This document shows, in pieces, positions 1 through 8,629 of a stretch of 64,000 nt of DNA. The notes beneath the pieces are model-generated. The model saw only the letters and a program-made list of their open reading frames with translations, was not told the origin of the DNA and made no database searches. Positions within the stretch are counted from its first letter, which is position 1; every line of letters starts with the position of its first letter. The DNA is from Scatosoma sp045594025 (lineage in GTDB: Bacteria > Bacillota > Clostridia > Christensenellales > Borkfalkiaceae), in assembly GCA_045594025.1 (NCBI GenBank), contig JAZNXS010000017.1, positions 3,156 through 67,155 of the forward strand, in the 5' to 3' direction. The position numbers and the translations under genes were made by a program.

Positions 1-66
1 CGTGTGAAAAATACAAGTTTTTTAAGGAAAATTTACAGGAAATCGGGTTTAGCACTTTTGTTTTAA

Positions 67-95
67 TTGCATTTACGGGGGAAAAGTTGTATAAT
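67..95 (+). promoter_or_regulatory. Predicted sigma-A promoter of serS
   Basis: TTGCAT (67-72) and TATAAT (90-95) are separated by 17 bases. Transcription would begin near 102, leaving a leader of under 30 bases, so there is no room for a T-box. Confidence 0.75.
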
Positions 96-128
96 GTGTG
101 TATACTGAAAAGAATGAAGAGGTAAAAC

Positions 129-1415
129 ATGATTGACATCAACCTTATCCGTACCAATCCGGAACTTGTAAAAGAAAATATCCGTAAAAAATTCCAAGAT
201 CATAAGCTTCCGCTTGTGGACAAGGCGTTAGAGCTTGACGCAAAGCGTCGCGCGCTGATTTCCGAAGGGGACGCGCTTCGCGCGGCAAGAAACACCCTTT
301 CCAAGCAGGTAGGTATGCTCATGAAAGAGGGAAAGAGAGAGGAAGCGGAACAGGTAAAGGCGCAGGTTAAGGCAGACGCAGAGCGTCTCGTTGTCCTCGA
401 ACAGGAAAGTGCGGAAACGGAAGCGGAGCTCAAGAAAGCAATGATGAGCATTCCTAATATTATCGCTGACGACGTGCCCCTTGGTAAAGACGATTCTCAA
501 AACGTAGAGCTGCAGCGTTTCGGCGAAGCGAAAGTGCCCGAATACGAAGTGCCTTATCATTTGGATATTTTAGAAAACCTCGACGGGATCGACGTGGATT
601 CCGCACGCCGTACCTCCGGCCAGGGGTTCTACTATTTAACGGGGGATATTGCGCGTTTGCATTCCGCAGTCCTTTCGTATGCGCGTGATTTCATGATCGA
701 CAAAGGCTTTACTTACGTAATTCCTCCCTACATGATCCACGGCGACGTCGTTTCCGGGGTTATGAGCTTTGACGAAATGGAAAACATGATGTACAAGATC
801 GAGGGAGAAGATCTTTACCTTATCGGTACCAGCGAACACTCCATGATCGGCCGCTTTATGGGACAAATCATCGACGGGAAAAAGCTTCCTATGGCAATGA
901 CGAGCTACTCTCCTTGCTTCAGAAAGGAAAAGGGTGCACACGGCATCGAAGAAAGAGGTATTTACCGTATTCACCAATTCGAAAAGCAGGAAATGATCGT
1001 GGTTTGCCGCCCTGAAGAGAGCGACGAATGGTATGAAAAGCTGTGGAGCTATACCGTAGAACTTTTCCGTTCGATGGATATTCCCGTAAGACAGCTTGGT
1101 TGCTGCTCGGGCGACCTTGCAGACCTCAAATATAAGAGCTGCGACGTAGAAGCTTGGAGCCCTCGTCAGAAGAAGTACTTTGAAGTAGGCTCCTGCTCCA
1201 ACCTCACGGACGCACAAGCAAGAAGACTTTCCATTCGTTATAAAGACGATGACGGAAAGACCAAGCTTGCCCACACCTTGAACAACACGGTAGTAGCGCC
1301 TCCCCGTATGCTGATCGCATTCATCGAAAACCATTTGCAGGCAGACGGCAGCGTGACCATTCCCGAAGTGTTGAGGCCTTATATGGGTGGGAAGTCTGTT
1401 ATTTTGCCTAAGTAA
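129..1415 (+). CDS. serS: Serine--tRNA ligase
   Basis: Cytoplasmic class II aminoacyl-tRNA synthetase that charges tRNA-Ser (and tRNA-Sec where present) with serine. The 428 residues match the usual bacterial SerRS length. The first 110 residues are the charged helical hairpin arm that contacts the long variable arm of tRNA-Ser, and the rest is the class II catalytic core, including the 'GTSEHSMIG' and 'FRKEKGAHG' (motif 2) segments and a C-terminal motif 3 ending 'NNTVVAPPRMLIAFIENH'. The start follows an AGAGG ribosome binding site and a consensus promoter. The gene appears monocistronic; the region after it is a repeat-rich spacer. Identification is near certain. Confidence 0.97.
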   Translation: MIDINLIRTNPELVKENIRKKFQDHKLPLVDKALELDAKRRALISEGDALRAARNTLSKQVGMLMKEGKREEAEQVKAQVKADAERLVVLEQESAETEAELKKAMMSIPNIIADDVPLGKDDSQNVELQRFGEAKVPEYEVPYHLDILENLDGIDVDSARRTSGQGFYYLTGDIARLHSAVLSYARDFMIDKGFTYVIPPYMIHGDVVSGVMSFDEMENMMYKIEGEDLYLIGTSEHSMIGRFMGQIIDGKKLPMAMTSYSPCFRKEKGAHGIEERGIYRIHQFEKQEMIVVCRPEESDEWYEKLWSYTVELFRSMDIPVRQLGCCSGDLADLKYKSCDVEAWSPRQKKYFEVGSCSNLTDAQARRLSIRYKDDDGKTKLAHTLNNTVVAPPRMLIAFIENHLQADGSVTIPEVLRPYMGGKSVILPK

Positions 1416-1425
1416 TAAACGAAGA

Positions 1426-1690
1426 ATCTGCGTCAAAATACAGCGTCGAATTTGCGTTTTGTCTTCGGTCACGTACGCTTAGTACGCTCCCTTGCCAAAT
1501 CCGCATTCTCCTTGTCTTTTTCGCATCTTGCTTCGTTTAGGCTTCGTATTGAATCGTCTTGCTCGTATCTCCGCCGTTTAGGCGTTATATTAAATCGTCT
1601 TTTTCGCATCTTGCTTCGTTTAAGATTCGTACTGAATCATCTTTCATAATACTTTGTCGAGCTTGCGTTAATGACAAGTTGCAACGAATA
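1426..1690. repeat. Diverged intergenic repeat related to the 59.3-59.8 kb array
   Basis: This gene-free stretch after serS carries the core GGTCACGTACG...AGTACGCTCCC (1470-1494) and repeated pieces such as CTTTTTCGCATCTTGCTTCG (twice) and TTTGTCGAGCTTGCGTT. The same words, in the same order, make up the tandem array near 59.4 kb. Short open frames across it (for example 1452-1649) are low complexity and have no ribosome binding site, so I read it as a non-coding dispersed repeat. Confidence 0.6.
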
Positions 1691-1756
1691 AATAAAGACC
1701 GCTATTCTGTGGGCGCTTAAACAGTAAAAGGCGTAGGCAGGTATGCAATGAAATAT

Positions 1757-1782
1757 AAGACCGCACGTTGTTGCGGTCTTTT
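1757..1782 (+). terminator. Hairpin upstream of the exonuclease gene
   Basis: AAGACCGCA (1757-1765) pairs perfectly with TGCGGTCTT (1772-1780) around a 6-base loop, followed by only a short T run. It sits 12 bases before the next start codon, so it may be the terminator of the upstream unit or a translational control hairpin. The bases just before it read GGCAGGTATGCAATGAA, a partial copy of the dispersed motif described in the findings. Confidence 0.45.
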
Positions 1783-1793
1783 CCAAGAGTGCT

Positions 1794-2747
1794 ATGAAAT
1801 ATTTATTTTTTGATATTGAATGTTCGGTGGTGTCGAAAAATGCGGCGAAGATTTGCGCGTTTGGGTATTGCCTCACGGACGAACAATTTCATATTTTGGA
1901 AAAGGAAGACATCCTCATCAATCCCCAAGGCGGATTTCATTTGACCGACCGCAAGGGAACGCAGGGGTTGGTTTTGCCATACAGATATGAAGATTTCAAA
2001 AAATATCCTACCTTTTGCGAGAAAGCGGAAAAAATCTATGGGCTATTGCAAGATCCCGATACCCTCGTAATCGGGCATGCCACCATGAACGACGTCAAAT
2101 ACCTCAATTTGGAAAGCAAACGTTTTCAGTTGCCGTCCTTTACTTTTGATTTTGCGGATACGCAATTCCTTTACATGAACACGGTGGGGGAATATTCCCG
2201 TCAATTCGGGCTTGGCATCATCGCGCAGGAACTGGGCGTGGATTTTGTGGCGCACCGTGCGGTAGACGACGCCTACGCGACCATGCGTATTGCACAAGCT
2301 ATGTGTCAAGCGGCAGGCGAGGGCGTAACGCTGCCCCATCTTATCCAAAAATACGAAATCAAGCTTGGCAGAATTGAGAATTACGAAATCTCCTTGACGA
2401 CTTCCGCTGGTTTGGAAAAGTACCGCAAGGAGCAGGAACGCAAAAAAGCGGAGCGCGAGCGCACAAAAATAGAGTTTTACCGCTTTGCCGATCGCGAAAA
2501 GAGAAAGCGTGCCAAAGAAGGCTTGCTGAAAAATCGTTCGGTTTGCTTTTCGCACCCCTTAGAGCTGGAATTACCCCTTTCCAAAAAGTTGCTTAGCGCG
2601 GCGATTGCACAAGGCGCGTTTTTCACCTCTCGCGCAGAGGAATGCGATATTTACGTTTGCTTTGAAGGGGAGGGCGGACCTCGTTTGAAATCCGTCAAAG
2701 GCAAAGTACTTACTGCTGCGGAATTTTCCGCTTATTTGGGCGTATAA
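1794..2747 (+). CDS. DEDDh 3'-5' exonuclease with C-terminal BRCT-like region
   Basis: Predicted DnaQ/RNase T-fold exonuclease. The metal-binding residues are visible: Asp7 and Glu9 in 'FFDIEC', an Asp in 'HATMNDVKYL', and a DEDDh signature 'HRAVDD' near residue 155. After the nuclease domain (about 1-180) comes a strongly basic, coiled-coil-like stretch of about 50 residues rich in Lys, Arg and Glu, then a 90-residue C-terminal region whose pattern resembles a BRCT domain, as in some stand-alone epsilon-like proteins. The exact substrate is unknown; DNA repair or RNA trimming are both possible. The next gene follows with almost no gap, so the two are probably co-transcribed. Confidence 0.75.
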   Translation: MKYLFFDIECSVVSKNAAKICAFGYCLTDEQFHILEKEDILINPQGGFHLTDRKGTQGLVLPYRYEDFKKYPTFCEKAEKIYGLLQDPDTLVIGHATMNDVKYLNLESKRFQLPSFTFDFADTQFLYMNTVGEYSRQFGLGIIAQELGVDFVAHRAVDDAYATMRIAQAMCQAAGEGVTLPHLIQKYEIKLGRIENYEISLTTSAGLEKYRKEQERKKAERERTKIEFYRFADREKRKRAKEGLLKNRSVCFSHPLELELPLSKKLLSAAIAQGAFFTSRAEECDIYVCFEGEGGPRLKSVKGKVLTAAEFSAYLGV

Positions 2748-2757
2748 GGTGCGTTTT

Positions 2758-4065
2758 ATGACGAAATTACCAGAACAATTCATTGAAAATATAAAAAAAC
2801 AGCTTCCCAAAACCGAATGGGAAGCCTTTTTCGCCGTTTATGAAAAAACGCCCTATAAAGGCGTACGTTTAAACCCGTTAAAGGGGAGCATGGACGAGTT
2901 GAAAGCCGTTTTACCCTTTATCGGAGAACCCGTTGCCTGGGAGAAAAACGGGTTTTATACCGAGGAAGAAAAGGTGGGCGGATCTCCCTTTCATGCGGCT
3001 GGAATTTTCTACTCGCAAGAGCCTTCTGCTATGTGCGCCGCGCCACTTTTAGACGTACAGGAGGGAGAAAGGGTATTAGACCTTTGTTCTGCGCCGGGCG
3101 GAAAAGGCACACAGCTTGCCTGTAAAATGAACGGCAAGGGTTTGATCGTATTAAACGAACCCATAAACAGCCGCGCGAAAATCCTTTCTCAAAACGTGGA
3201 AAGAATGGGGATTAAAAACGCCGTTGTGCTGAACGAATTACCCGAAAACCTTTCCGTAAAATTTGCAGGGTATTTCGATAAAATCTTAGTAGACGCGCCC
3301 TGTTCGGGGGAGGGAATGTTCCGCAAAAACGCAGAAGAGGCGCTTGCCGAATGGAGCGAGGAAAACGTAGAAATGTGTGCCAAGCGCCAAGCCTATATTT
3401 TGGATGAAGCGACAAAAATGCTCTGCGTCGGCGGTAGGCTTGTATATTCCACATGCACCTTTGCCACGGCGGAAGACGAGGGGCAGGTACAAGATTATTT
3501 GGAAAAACATCCCGAAATGCGCTTGATTTCGCAGGAAAAACTTTATCCGCATAGGGTAAAGGGTGAAGGGCATTTTGCGGCTTTATTTGAAAAGACGGCA
3601 AAGACGGGGGAATGGGATACTCGCCTGAAAGAATGTAAGCTTTGGTGTCCAAAAGACGCGGAAAAGGCGTACCGTGATTTTGAAAAGACCTTTTTCAAGG
3701 AAAAGTTTGCTCGCCGTTTATATGAGGCAAACGGGATATTATACGAATTGCCCGACGGCGTATTCGATTGGAAAGGCTTGCAGGTATTACGCGTTGGCGT
3801 GCGCTTGGGCGAGGTAAAAAACGGAAGATTTGAACCGTCGCATTCTTTGGCGATGGCAGTACAAGCGCGGGAATGTAAAAACGTGCTCAACCTACATGAA
3901 GAGGAAATTCGCCTAGAAAAGTACCTCAAAGGCGAGGTGGTAGAAGAGGAGAATATTGCCAACGGCTGGTGTGTTGTTTGCGTACACGGGTACCCTATAG
4001 GGCTTGGAAAAGCAGTGAACGGCACTATAAAAAATCATTATCCGAAAGGGCTTAGAAAATTGTAA
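2758..4065 (+). CDS. RsmB/NOP-family rRNA (cytosine-C5) methyltransferase, RsmF-like
   Basis: SAM-dependent RNA m5C methyltransferase, most likely acting on 16S rRNA. The family motifs are clear: the SAM loop 'DLCSAPGGKGTQLA', motif IV 'VDAPCSGEGMFR' with one catalytic Cys, and motif VI 'YSTCTFATAEDEG' with the second Cys. The C-terminal 150 residues, ending in 'HGYPIGLGKAVNGTIKNH', match the extra RsmF/YebU-type tail with a PUA-like fold. I chose the ATG at 2758 because AAGG (2746-2749) lies 8 bases upstream; a GTG at 2749 would add three residues. It ends at a bidirectional terminator facing the next gene. Confidence 0.88.
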   Translation: MTKLPEQFIENIKKQLPKTEWEAFFAVYEKTPYKGVRLNPLKGSMDELKAVLPFIGEPVAWEKNGFYTEEEKVGGSPFHAAGIFYSQEPSAMCAAPLLDVQEGERVLDLCSAPGGKGTQLACKMNGKGLIVLNEPINSRAKILSQNVERMGIKNAVVLNELPENLSVKFAGYFDKILVDAPCSGEGMFRKNAEEALAEWSEENVEMCAKRQAYILDEATKMLCVGGRLVYSTCTFATAEDEGQVQDYLEKHPEMRLISQEKLYPHRVKGEGHFAALFEKTAKTGEWDTRLKECKLWCPKDAEKAYRDFEKTFFKEKFARRLYEANGILYELPDGVFDWKGLQVLRVGVRLGEVKNGRFEPSHSLAMAVQARECKNVLNLHEEEIRLEKYLKGEVVEEENIANGWCVVCVHGYPIGLGKAVNGTIKNHYPKGLRKL

Positions 4066-4085
4066 TCATAAAGGGTTGCAGTAAA

Positions 4086-4116
4086 AAAAACACTCACCAA
4101 AGCGGTGAGTGTTTTT
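4086..4116. terminator. Bidirectional intrinsic terminator
   Basis: AAAAACACTCACC and GGTGAGTGTTTTT form a 13-bp stem with a 5-base loop, with an A run on one side and a T run on the other. It separates the convergent methyltransferase and large lipoprotein genes and can serve both. Confidence 0.9.
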
Positions 4117-4132
4117 ATTCATTTACAATCGA

Positions 4133-7100
4133 TTAGTCGTTGTAAGGGCTATCCTCATCAACTTTCTTTTCGACTTTCTTCACAGCGGTTTCTTTCTTCG
4201 TCTTAGGTTTACGAACTTTGAAGCCGTGCTTCTTATGCGTTTTTTCTACGACCTTACGGATTACGATGCTGAGAACTGCAAGGAGGAGAACTGCTGCAAC
4301 AGAGATGGAGCTTGCAAGCAACCATACGTTGGTTTCGCTGTCGTTGGTATCTTCTTCCGTTGTGTCTTCCTCTTCCGTTTCGGGAGTGGTTGCCGCAACG
4401 TTGACGTCGGACTTGCTGTAATCTGCGATTACCGTGTAGCTTGTCGACGTTTCACTGCAGAGATATGCAACGCCTGCTTCCTTGGTAGGAGCCGTATACA
4501 AGTTGCCAACCTTTTCGGTGTCAGCCGCCTTGTCGTATCTTACGTGCTTATCCGTATCATAGTAGGAGAATACGCTTTCAAACATATCCACGTCTGCATA
4601 ATCATTATTCTTATGCATAGTAAGCAAGGAGTCTACGTTAGTGCTTGCCGTACCGGGATTGTTCGTATCGAAGATAACGTAACCGGTGGTGTTTACAGTG
4701 GAGCTGTTTCTTGTACCACTCCAAACTTCCAAACGGTAGTTCTTTGCATTGTCGCCTTTGCCGATATAGAAGGTTACCGTCATCCATTCGCCGTTCGTTT
4801 CGATGTTTTCAAGCTGAAGCTTGCGGCTGATGAGGTTGCCTTCGCCATCCCAAGGATAGTAGCGGCAGGAGAGGGGTTCGCTACCCGTATAGGTTTCTAC
4901 GTCTTCGTAGTCGCACTTCTTGGTAAGATCAAGGAGATCGTGAACTTTCACGCCGCCGTTATTTGCTTCGGTGTAGTAGCCGTCCGTACCCTTATAGAAT
5001 ACGATGCGATCCCAGTCATAACCGTGGTAATCGTGGGTTGCGCTGTTGTCAGCCGCTACCAAGTCGCCGTTTGCATTCTTGCTGTAAGCAGAAAGGTTAG
5101 CGTAGTACTTACCGTTCATATCTGCGGTGTAGCCGTTCCAGTTATCGTTTGCGGTGTACAAACCGTTGCTACCGAGCTTGAACGCAATCAACGTAGCCGA
5201 CTTGGAAGGATCGCCGTCGCAGATGTTGCCGTTTTCATCATACCAGTAAGAAAGGCTCTTGTTTACCGAAAGAACGCTGCGGTTTTCATCATTCATATCC
5301 ACAACGTATACGGAAGCTTTCGCATCGACCGTCTTTACGCGTACGGATACTGCGGTGTAACCCGTAGCAAGGCTCTTGGAAGAGCTGATAAAGCCGTAAG
5401 CCTTCGTTGCGTCGTTTGCGTTCCAGATAAGAAGGGGTTGCGTGGAGTCTTCGAATACGTTATTCCAAACGGTTGTAGCATTCGTTTCGCCGTTTGCGAT
5501 GCCGTCGCGCCAAGCCTTGCCTGCGCTTGCTGCAAATGCTTTTTCAAAGCTTTCCTTATTTAAAAGACCTGCGTTTGCGTAACCATTTACGTCACGGTTC
5601 GTGCTGTTCGCCATTACGTAAGCGCTGTCGCTGTAAACGCCTTTATAGTTTTGAAGATTTGCAAGACCGTTTTCCAAAGCGTCGGAAGGAACTGCAGCAG
5701 CGGAGTCGAAACCGCTGTTACCGGTGGTTTCTTTCGTGTCTTCACCAAGAAGAGTTACCTTCTTCGCATACGTACCCGTTGCCGCGCTGTCGAATTCGAT
5801 CTCGTTCATGATGAGGGTTTCGAAATTCGTAAACGCCGCGAAGCCTTGTTTGAAGCTTGTTTTAGCGGTTGCAGAGGTAATATCCGTAGGACCGTAGTTG
5901 AAACGAAGCTGGAATTCAAAAGCGCTGTTGATATCCGAATCTTCCGGTCTTTCCACGAAGAAGAATACCTGCTGCCAGCCGTCGTATGCGTCCTCGTCAT
6001 CGCCGATCGTTACGCCCGTCAAATCGGAGGTATCGATAGAGCTGAAGGATGCTAATACGTTTTCGTTGTTGTCATACGTTTCGAACAGGGAAATGCCTGC
6101 GCCGATGCCGCCGTCAAGGTCGGACGTCTTCACGTAGAAGGAAAGGGCTACGTAGCTTTCGTTTGCGGGAACGCTGAATTTGTAGCTGCTGTCTACGGTG
6201 TAAGCCGCGCCGCCTGTGCTGAGGATAAGAAGGGTGTCCTTATCATTAAATGCGACGCCGTTCTTTTCTGCGTATTCCGTCTTATTTAAGAAGTTGTTAT
6301 AAACGGATTGCAAATATGCGTTATTCGCATCTGCCGCAGCGATTGCCGCAAAGTTGTCAAATGCGCCGATTTCATCGTTTGTTGTATCAAGCTTTTCGTT
6401 GGTGTTGATGCCGTCGCTTGCTTCCGTCTTTTGGCTGGTGAACGAACCCATGAGGCTATCTACGAAATCGTCTTCCCACGTTTGCGTGTTGAAGTCCATA
6501 GCGAACGTCTTCTGCGTGCTGGTGAACGCGTCTACCGTCTTATAAGCTTTTTCATCGTTGATATCTGCAACGTTGTTGATACCCGTCGTAGCGGTAGCGT
6601 ATTCGTCATTCGTGATGATTTCGCATTGAATATCATCGAAGAACGCAAAACCTTGTACGTATTCGTACTGGTCGTCGCCGCTGCCCTGACCGAGACCAAG
6701 CGTGATAGCGAACGTCGTGGTTGCGTAGGACGAGCCCTGGATATAGAAGGAGTACTTCGTCCATTCGTCAGCCTGAATATTCTTTACTTCGTATGCGTCG
6801 AGCGCCTTGCCGCCAACGGTGTTGGAAACGCTGATATAAGCGCCCTTACCGATTGCGGGGACTGCGTTGCCCTGGCTGTCGGACATCATCAAATTCGCCG
6901 TCTTTACCCAAACGGAGATTTCCGCAGAAGAGCCTGCAGGGATGGAAACGGTGGAGGAAGAGGTGTACTTCTTCGCCGTACCGACGATCTTATCCGACTT
7001 CGTGCTGTTATGAATCATGAGCACGTTATAGTCTTTATTTTCTGCGTCAGCATCTACAAAGCCTTCGTGTCTGCCAGGGTTTTCTACCGTTTCATCGGGG

Positions 7101-7630
7101 AGTTTGTCCGTAGCCGATACGTTGAGGGATTCATAGTTTTTGAAATCCTTGGAGATCGTTTTCCCGGAGTTTTCCTTTTTCCAAAGCGTGTAGAAATCAA
7201 GCTTATCCTTAGCGGTCAGCTTATCCCATACGTCTTCGGGGATTTCCGTTGCCGTCTTATAATCGTTCAAATTTACGTCTTCAGCGTGTTTCGTCAGGTA
7301 TTTCCAACCTTCCTCAGACACGTCGATAACGCCACTCGTTTTCGAATGGGTAGCGGCGCCGGAAGAAGACGCATTCCAGCTGGAGGGAGTACCGATGACC
7401 GTCGTATTGCTCAAGGTCGTGAAATTGAAGTTGCTGTTCTTAACTAAACCCTCATCCTTCTTCGTAGAGGTAGTGCTGTCAGTCGAGGAAGATTCCGTAG
7501 ACGAGGAAGACGAAGAGGATTCGCCTCCATTCGCGCAGGACGCCAACACAGCGCCTGTCGAAGACAGCATCATTGCCGATAAGAGAAGGGCAAGGAATTT
7601 GCTTTTGCGGTTTTTGTTCGTTCTTTTCAT
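4133..7630 (-). CDS. Very large surface lipoprotein with three CBM-like repeats and a C-terminal membrane anchor
   Basis: No specific function recognised. The 1165-residue protein starts with a lipoprotein signal (lipobox 'VLASC', Cys32) and a Ser/Thr-rich linker. Three beta-rich modules share the pattern 'SxEISVWVKTANL...DEWTKYSFYIQG', 'YVALSFYVKTSDL...DGWQQVFFFVE' and 'TAVSVRVKTVDA...GEWMTVTFYIG', which looks like carbohydrate-binding jelly rolls. An acidic Glu/Thr linker then leads to a C-terminal transmembrane helix ('NVWLLASSISVAAVLLLAVL') and a Lys-rich tail. Having both a lipid anchor and a C-terminal helix is unusual: the middle would be displayed as a loop fixed at both ends. Start supported by AAAGGTGG. 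Glycan binding is inference. Confidence 0.8.
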   Translation of the reverse strand: MKRTNKNRKSKFLALLLSAMMLSSTGAVLASCANGGESSSSSSSTESSSTDSTTSTKKDEGLVKNSNFNFTTLSNTTVIGTPSSWNASSSGAATHSKTSGVIDVSEEGWKYLTKHAEDVNLNDYKTATEIPEDVWDKLTAKDKLDFYTLWKKENSGKTISKDFKNYESLNVSATDKLPDETVENPGRHEGFVDADAENKDYNVLMIHNSTKSDKIVGTAKKYTSSSTVSIPAGSSAEISVWVKTANLMMSDSQGNAVPAIGKGAYISVSNTVGGKALDAYEVKNIQADEWTKYSFYIQGSSYATTTFAITLGLGQGSGDDQYEYVQGFAFFDDIQCEIITNDEYATATTGINNVADINDEKAYKTVDAFTSTQKTFAMDFNTQTWEDDFVDSLMGSFTSQKTEASDGINTNEKLDTTNDEIGAFDNFAAIAAADANNAYLQSVYNNFLNKTEYAEKNGVAFNDKDTLLILSTGGAAYTVDSSYKFSVPANESYVALSFYVKTSDLDGGIGAGISLFETYDNNENVLASFSSIDTSDLTGVTIGDDEDAYDGWQQVFFFVERPEDSDINSAFEFQLRFNYGPTDITSATAKTSFKQGFAAFTNFETLIMNEIEFDSAATGTYAKKVTLLGEDTKETTGNSGFDSAAAVPSDALENGLANLQNYKGVYSDSAYVMANSTNRDVNGYANAGLLNKESFEKAFAASAGKAWRDGIANGETNATTVWNNVFEDSTQPLLIWNANDATKAYGFISSSKSLATGYTAVSVRVKTVDAKASVYVVDMNDENRSVLSVNKSLSYWYDENGNICDGDPSKSATLIAFKLGSNGLYTANDNWNGYTADMNGKYYANLSAYSKNANGDLVAADNSATHDYHGYDWDRIVFYKGTDGYYTEANNGGVKVHDLLDLTKKCDYEDVETYTGSEPLSCRYYPWDGEGNLISRKLQLENIETNGEWMTVTFYIGKGDNAKNYRLEVWSGTRNSSTVNTTGYVIFDTNNPGTASTNVDSLLTMHKNNDYADVDMFESVFSYYDTDKHVRYDKAADTEKVGNLYTAPTKEAGVAYLCSETSTSYTVIADYSKSDVNVAATTPETEEEDTTEEDTNDSETNVWLLASSISVAAVLLLAVLSIVIRKVVEKTHKKHGFKVRKPKTKKETAVKKVEKKVDEDSPYND

Positions 7631-7838
7631 ATAACCACCTTTGGTTTTTTGTTTGATGATAGCAGAGTTTGTCTTATAGACAATATAAAAGGGAAAGTCC
7701 CCAAGTCTGCACTATACTATTTTAATACAAAATCATTTTATTAGCAAGCGTTTATGCCGTTAAAACGGAGAAAAAGTTTGATATTTTTTAAAAAAATACT
7801 CATTATATAATGTATAAGGCTGTATTTGGAGGAAGGAA

Positions 7839-8204
7839 ATGGAAAAAACCACGGCAAAAAACTATGGGAAGATGGCTTGCGGCGTAGCCGTAGGGGCGGC
7901 GAACAGTCTTTTTGGCGGCGGAGGCGGCATGATAGCCGTGCCTTTACTGCAACGGACGGGGTTGGAAGAAAAACGGGCGCACGCGACGGCGATTTTGTTG
8001 ATTTTGCCCGTCTCTTTTCTCTCGTTTTTGCTATATGTGTATCGCGGAATTTACGATTTTTCCGTGCTTATACCCACAGCGATCGGGGTAACGGCAGGCG
8101 GCGTTTTGGGCGCGCAATGGCTGGGAAAACTCCCCGTAAAAACGGTTAACCTCATATTCGCCGCTTTGCAAGCGGCGGCAGGCGCGTTTTTATTCTTTTC
8201 ATAA
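7839..8204 (+). CDS. TauE/SafE (TSUP) family permease, N-terminal half
   Basis: Membrane protein of 121 residues with about four hydrophobic helices. The glycine-rich opening 'AVGAANSLFGGGGGMIAVPLL' is the signature of the TauE/SafE/TSUP anion exporter family, whose usual members have about 250 residues and two homologous halves. This gene encodes one half and the next gene, 12 bases downstream, encodes the other, so the transporter is probably a heterodimer of half-size subunits. The start has a GGAGGAAGG site. The substrate (sulfite, sulfonate or another small anion) cannot be told from sequence. Confidence 0.85.
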   Translation: MEKTTAKNYGKMACGVAVGAANSLFGGGGGMIAVPLLQRTGLEEKRAHATAILLILPVSFLSFLLYVYRGIYDFSVLIPTAIGVTAGGVLGAQWLGKLPVKTVNLIFAALQAAAGAFLFFS

Positions 8205-8216
8205 GGGGGGACTGCC

Positions 8217-8585
8217 GTGAGTTTTTATTTGTATTTGATTTTAGGGTTTATCGGCGGTATTCCTGCAGGAATGGGCATGGGCGGCGGAACGGTAACGATC
8301 CCGCTTTTAATTTTGGTGGGCGGCGTGGAACAGAAAATGGCGCAGTGCGCAAACTTATTTTCCTTTCTCCCTATGAGCTTGTTTGCTTTGCGCACGCATT
8401 CGCAAAACGGTTTGCTGGAAACGAAGGGCATTTTATGGGTAGCCGTGCCTGCGTTGGCAATTTCGGTATTGGGGGCGTTTATCGCCACCTCGCTTCCGTC
8501 CGCCGTGCTGAGAAAAGCCTTTGGCGCATTTTTGGTGGGTTTATCCTTATTTAGCTTTTACAACGCCACCAAGGAAAACATTTGA
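8217..8585 (+). CDS. TauE/SafE (TSUP) family permease, C-terminal half
   Basis: Second half-size TSUP subunit, 122 residues with about four helices. It carries the same family signature as its neighbour, 'GFIGGIPAGMGMGGGTVTIPL', at its start. It begins at GTG with an AAGGGGGG site, 12 bases after the first half, so the two are translated together. The duplicated signature shows that the pair corresponds to the two repeats of a full-length transporter. Its stop codon overlaps the -35 box of the next gene's promoter. Confidence 0.85.
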   Translation: MSFYLYLILGFIGGIPAGMGMGGGTVTIPLLILVGGVEQKMAQCANLFSFLPMSLFALRTHSQNGLLETKGILWVAVPALAISVLGAFIATSLPSAVLRKAFGAFLVGLSLFSFYNATKENI

Positions 8586-8610
8586 CAATTATGAGGAAGT
8601 GTGTTAAAAT
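8582..8610 (+). promoter_or_regulatory. Predicted sigma-A promoter of the HAD phosphatase gene
   Basis: TTGACA (8582-8587) and TAAAAT (8605-8610) are 17 bases apart. The -35 box overlaps the stop codon of the preceding gene. Confidence 0.75.
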
Positions 8611-8629
8611 CCATGAAAAGGAGCGCTTT

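Noticed and set aside
1452..1649. Small Ser/Arg-rich open frame after serS
   Set aside because: It lies in an intergenic repeat shared with 59.3-59.8 kb and has no ribosome binding site.
4109..5563. 484-codon open frame on the plus strand opposite the large lipoprotein
   Set aside because: It is the exact antisense of a gene with a clear signal peptide, ribosome binding site and domain structure; its own product is Val/Cys/Phe-rich with no site or domain.
6308..7447. 379-codon frame opposite the same lipoprotein
   Set aside because: Antisense shadow with no ribosome binding site or family resemblance.
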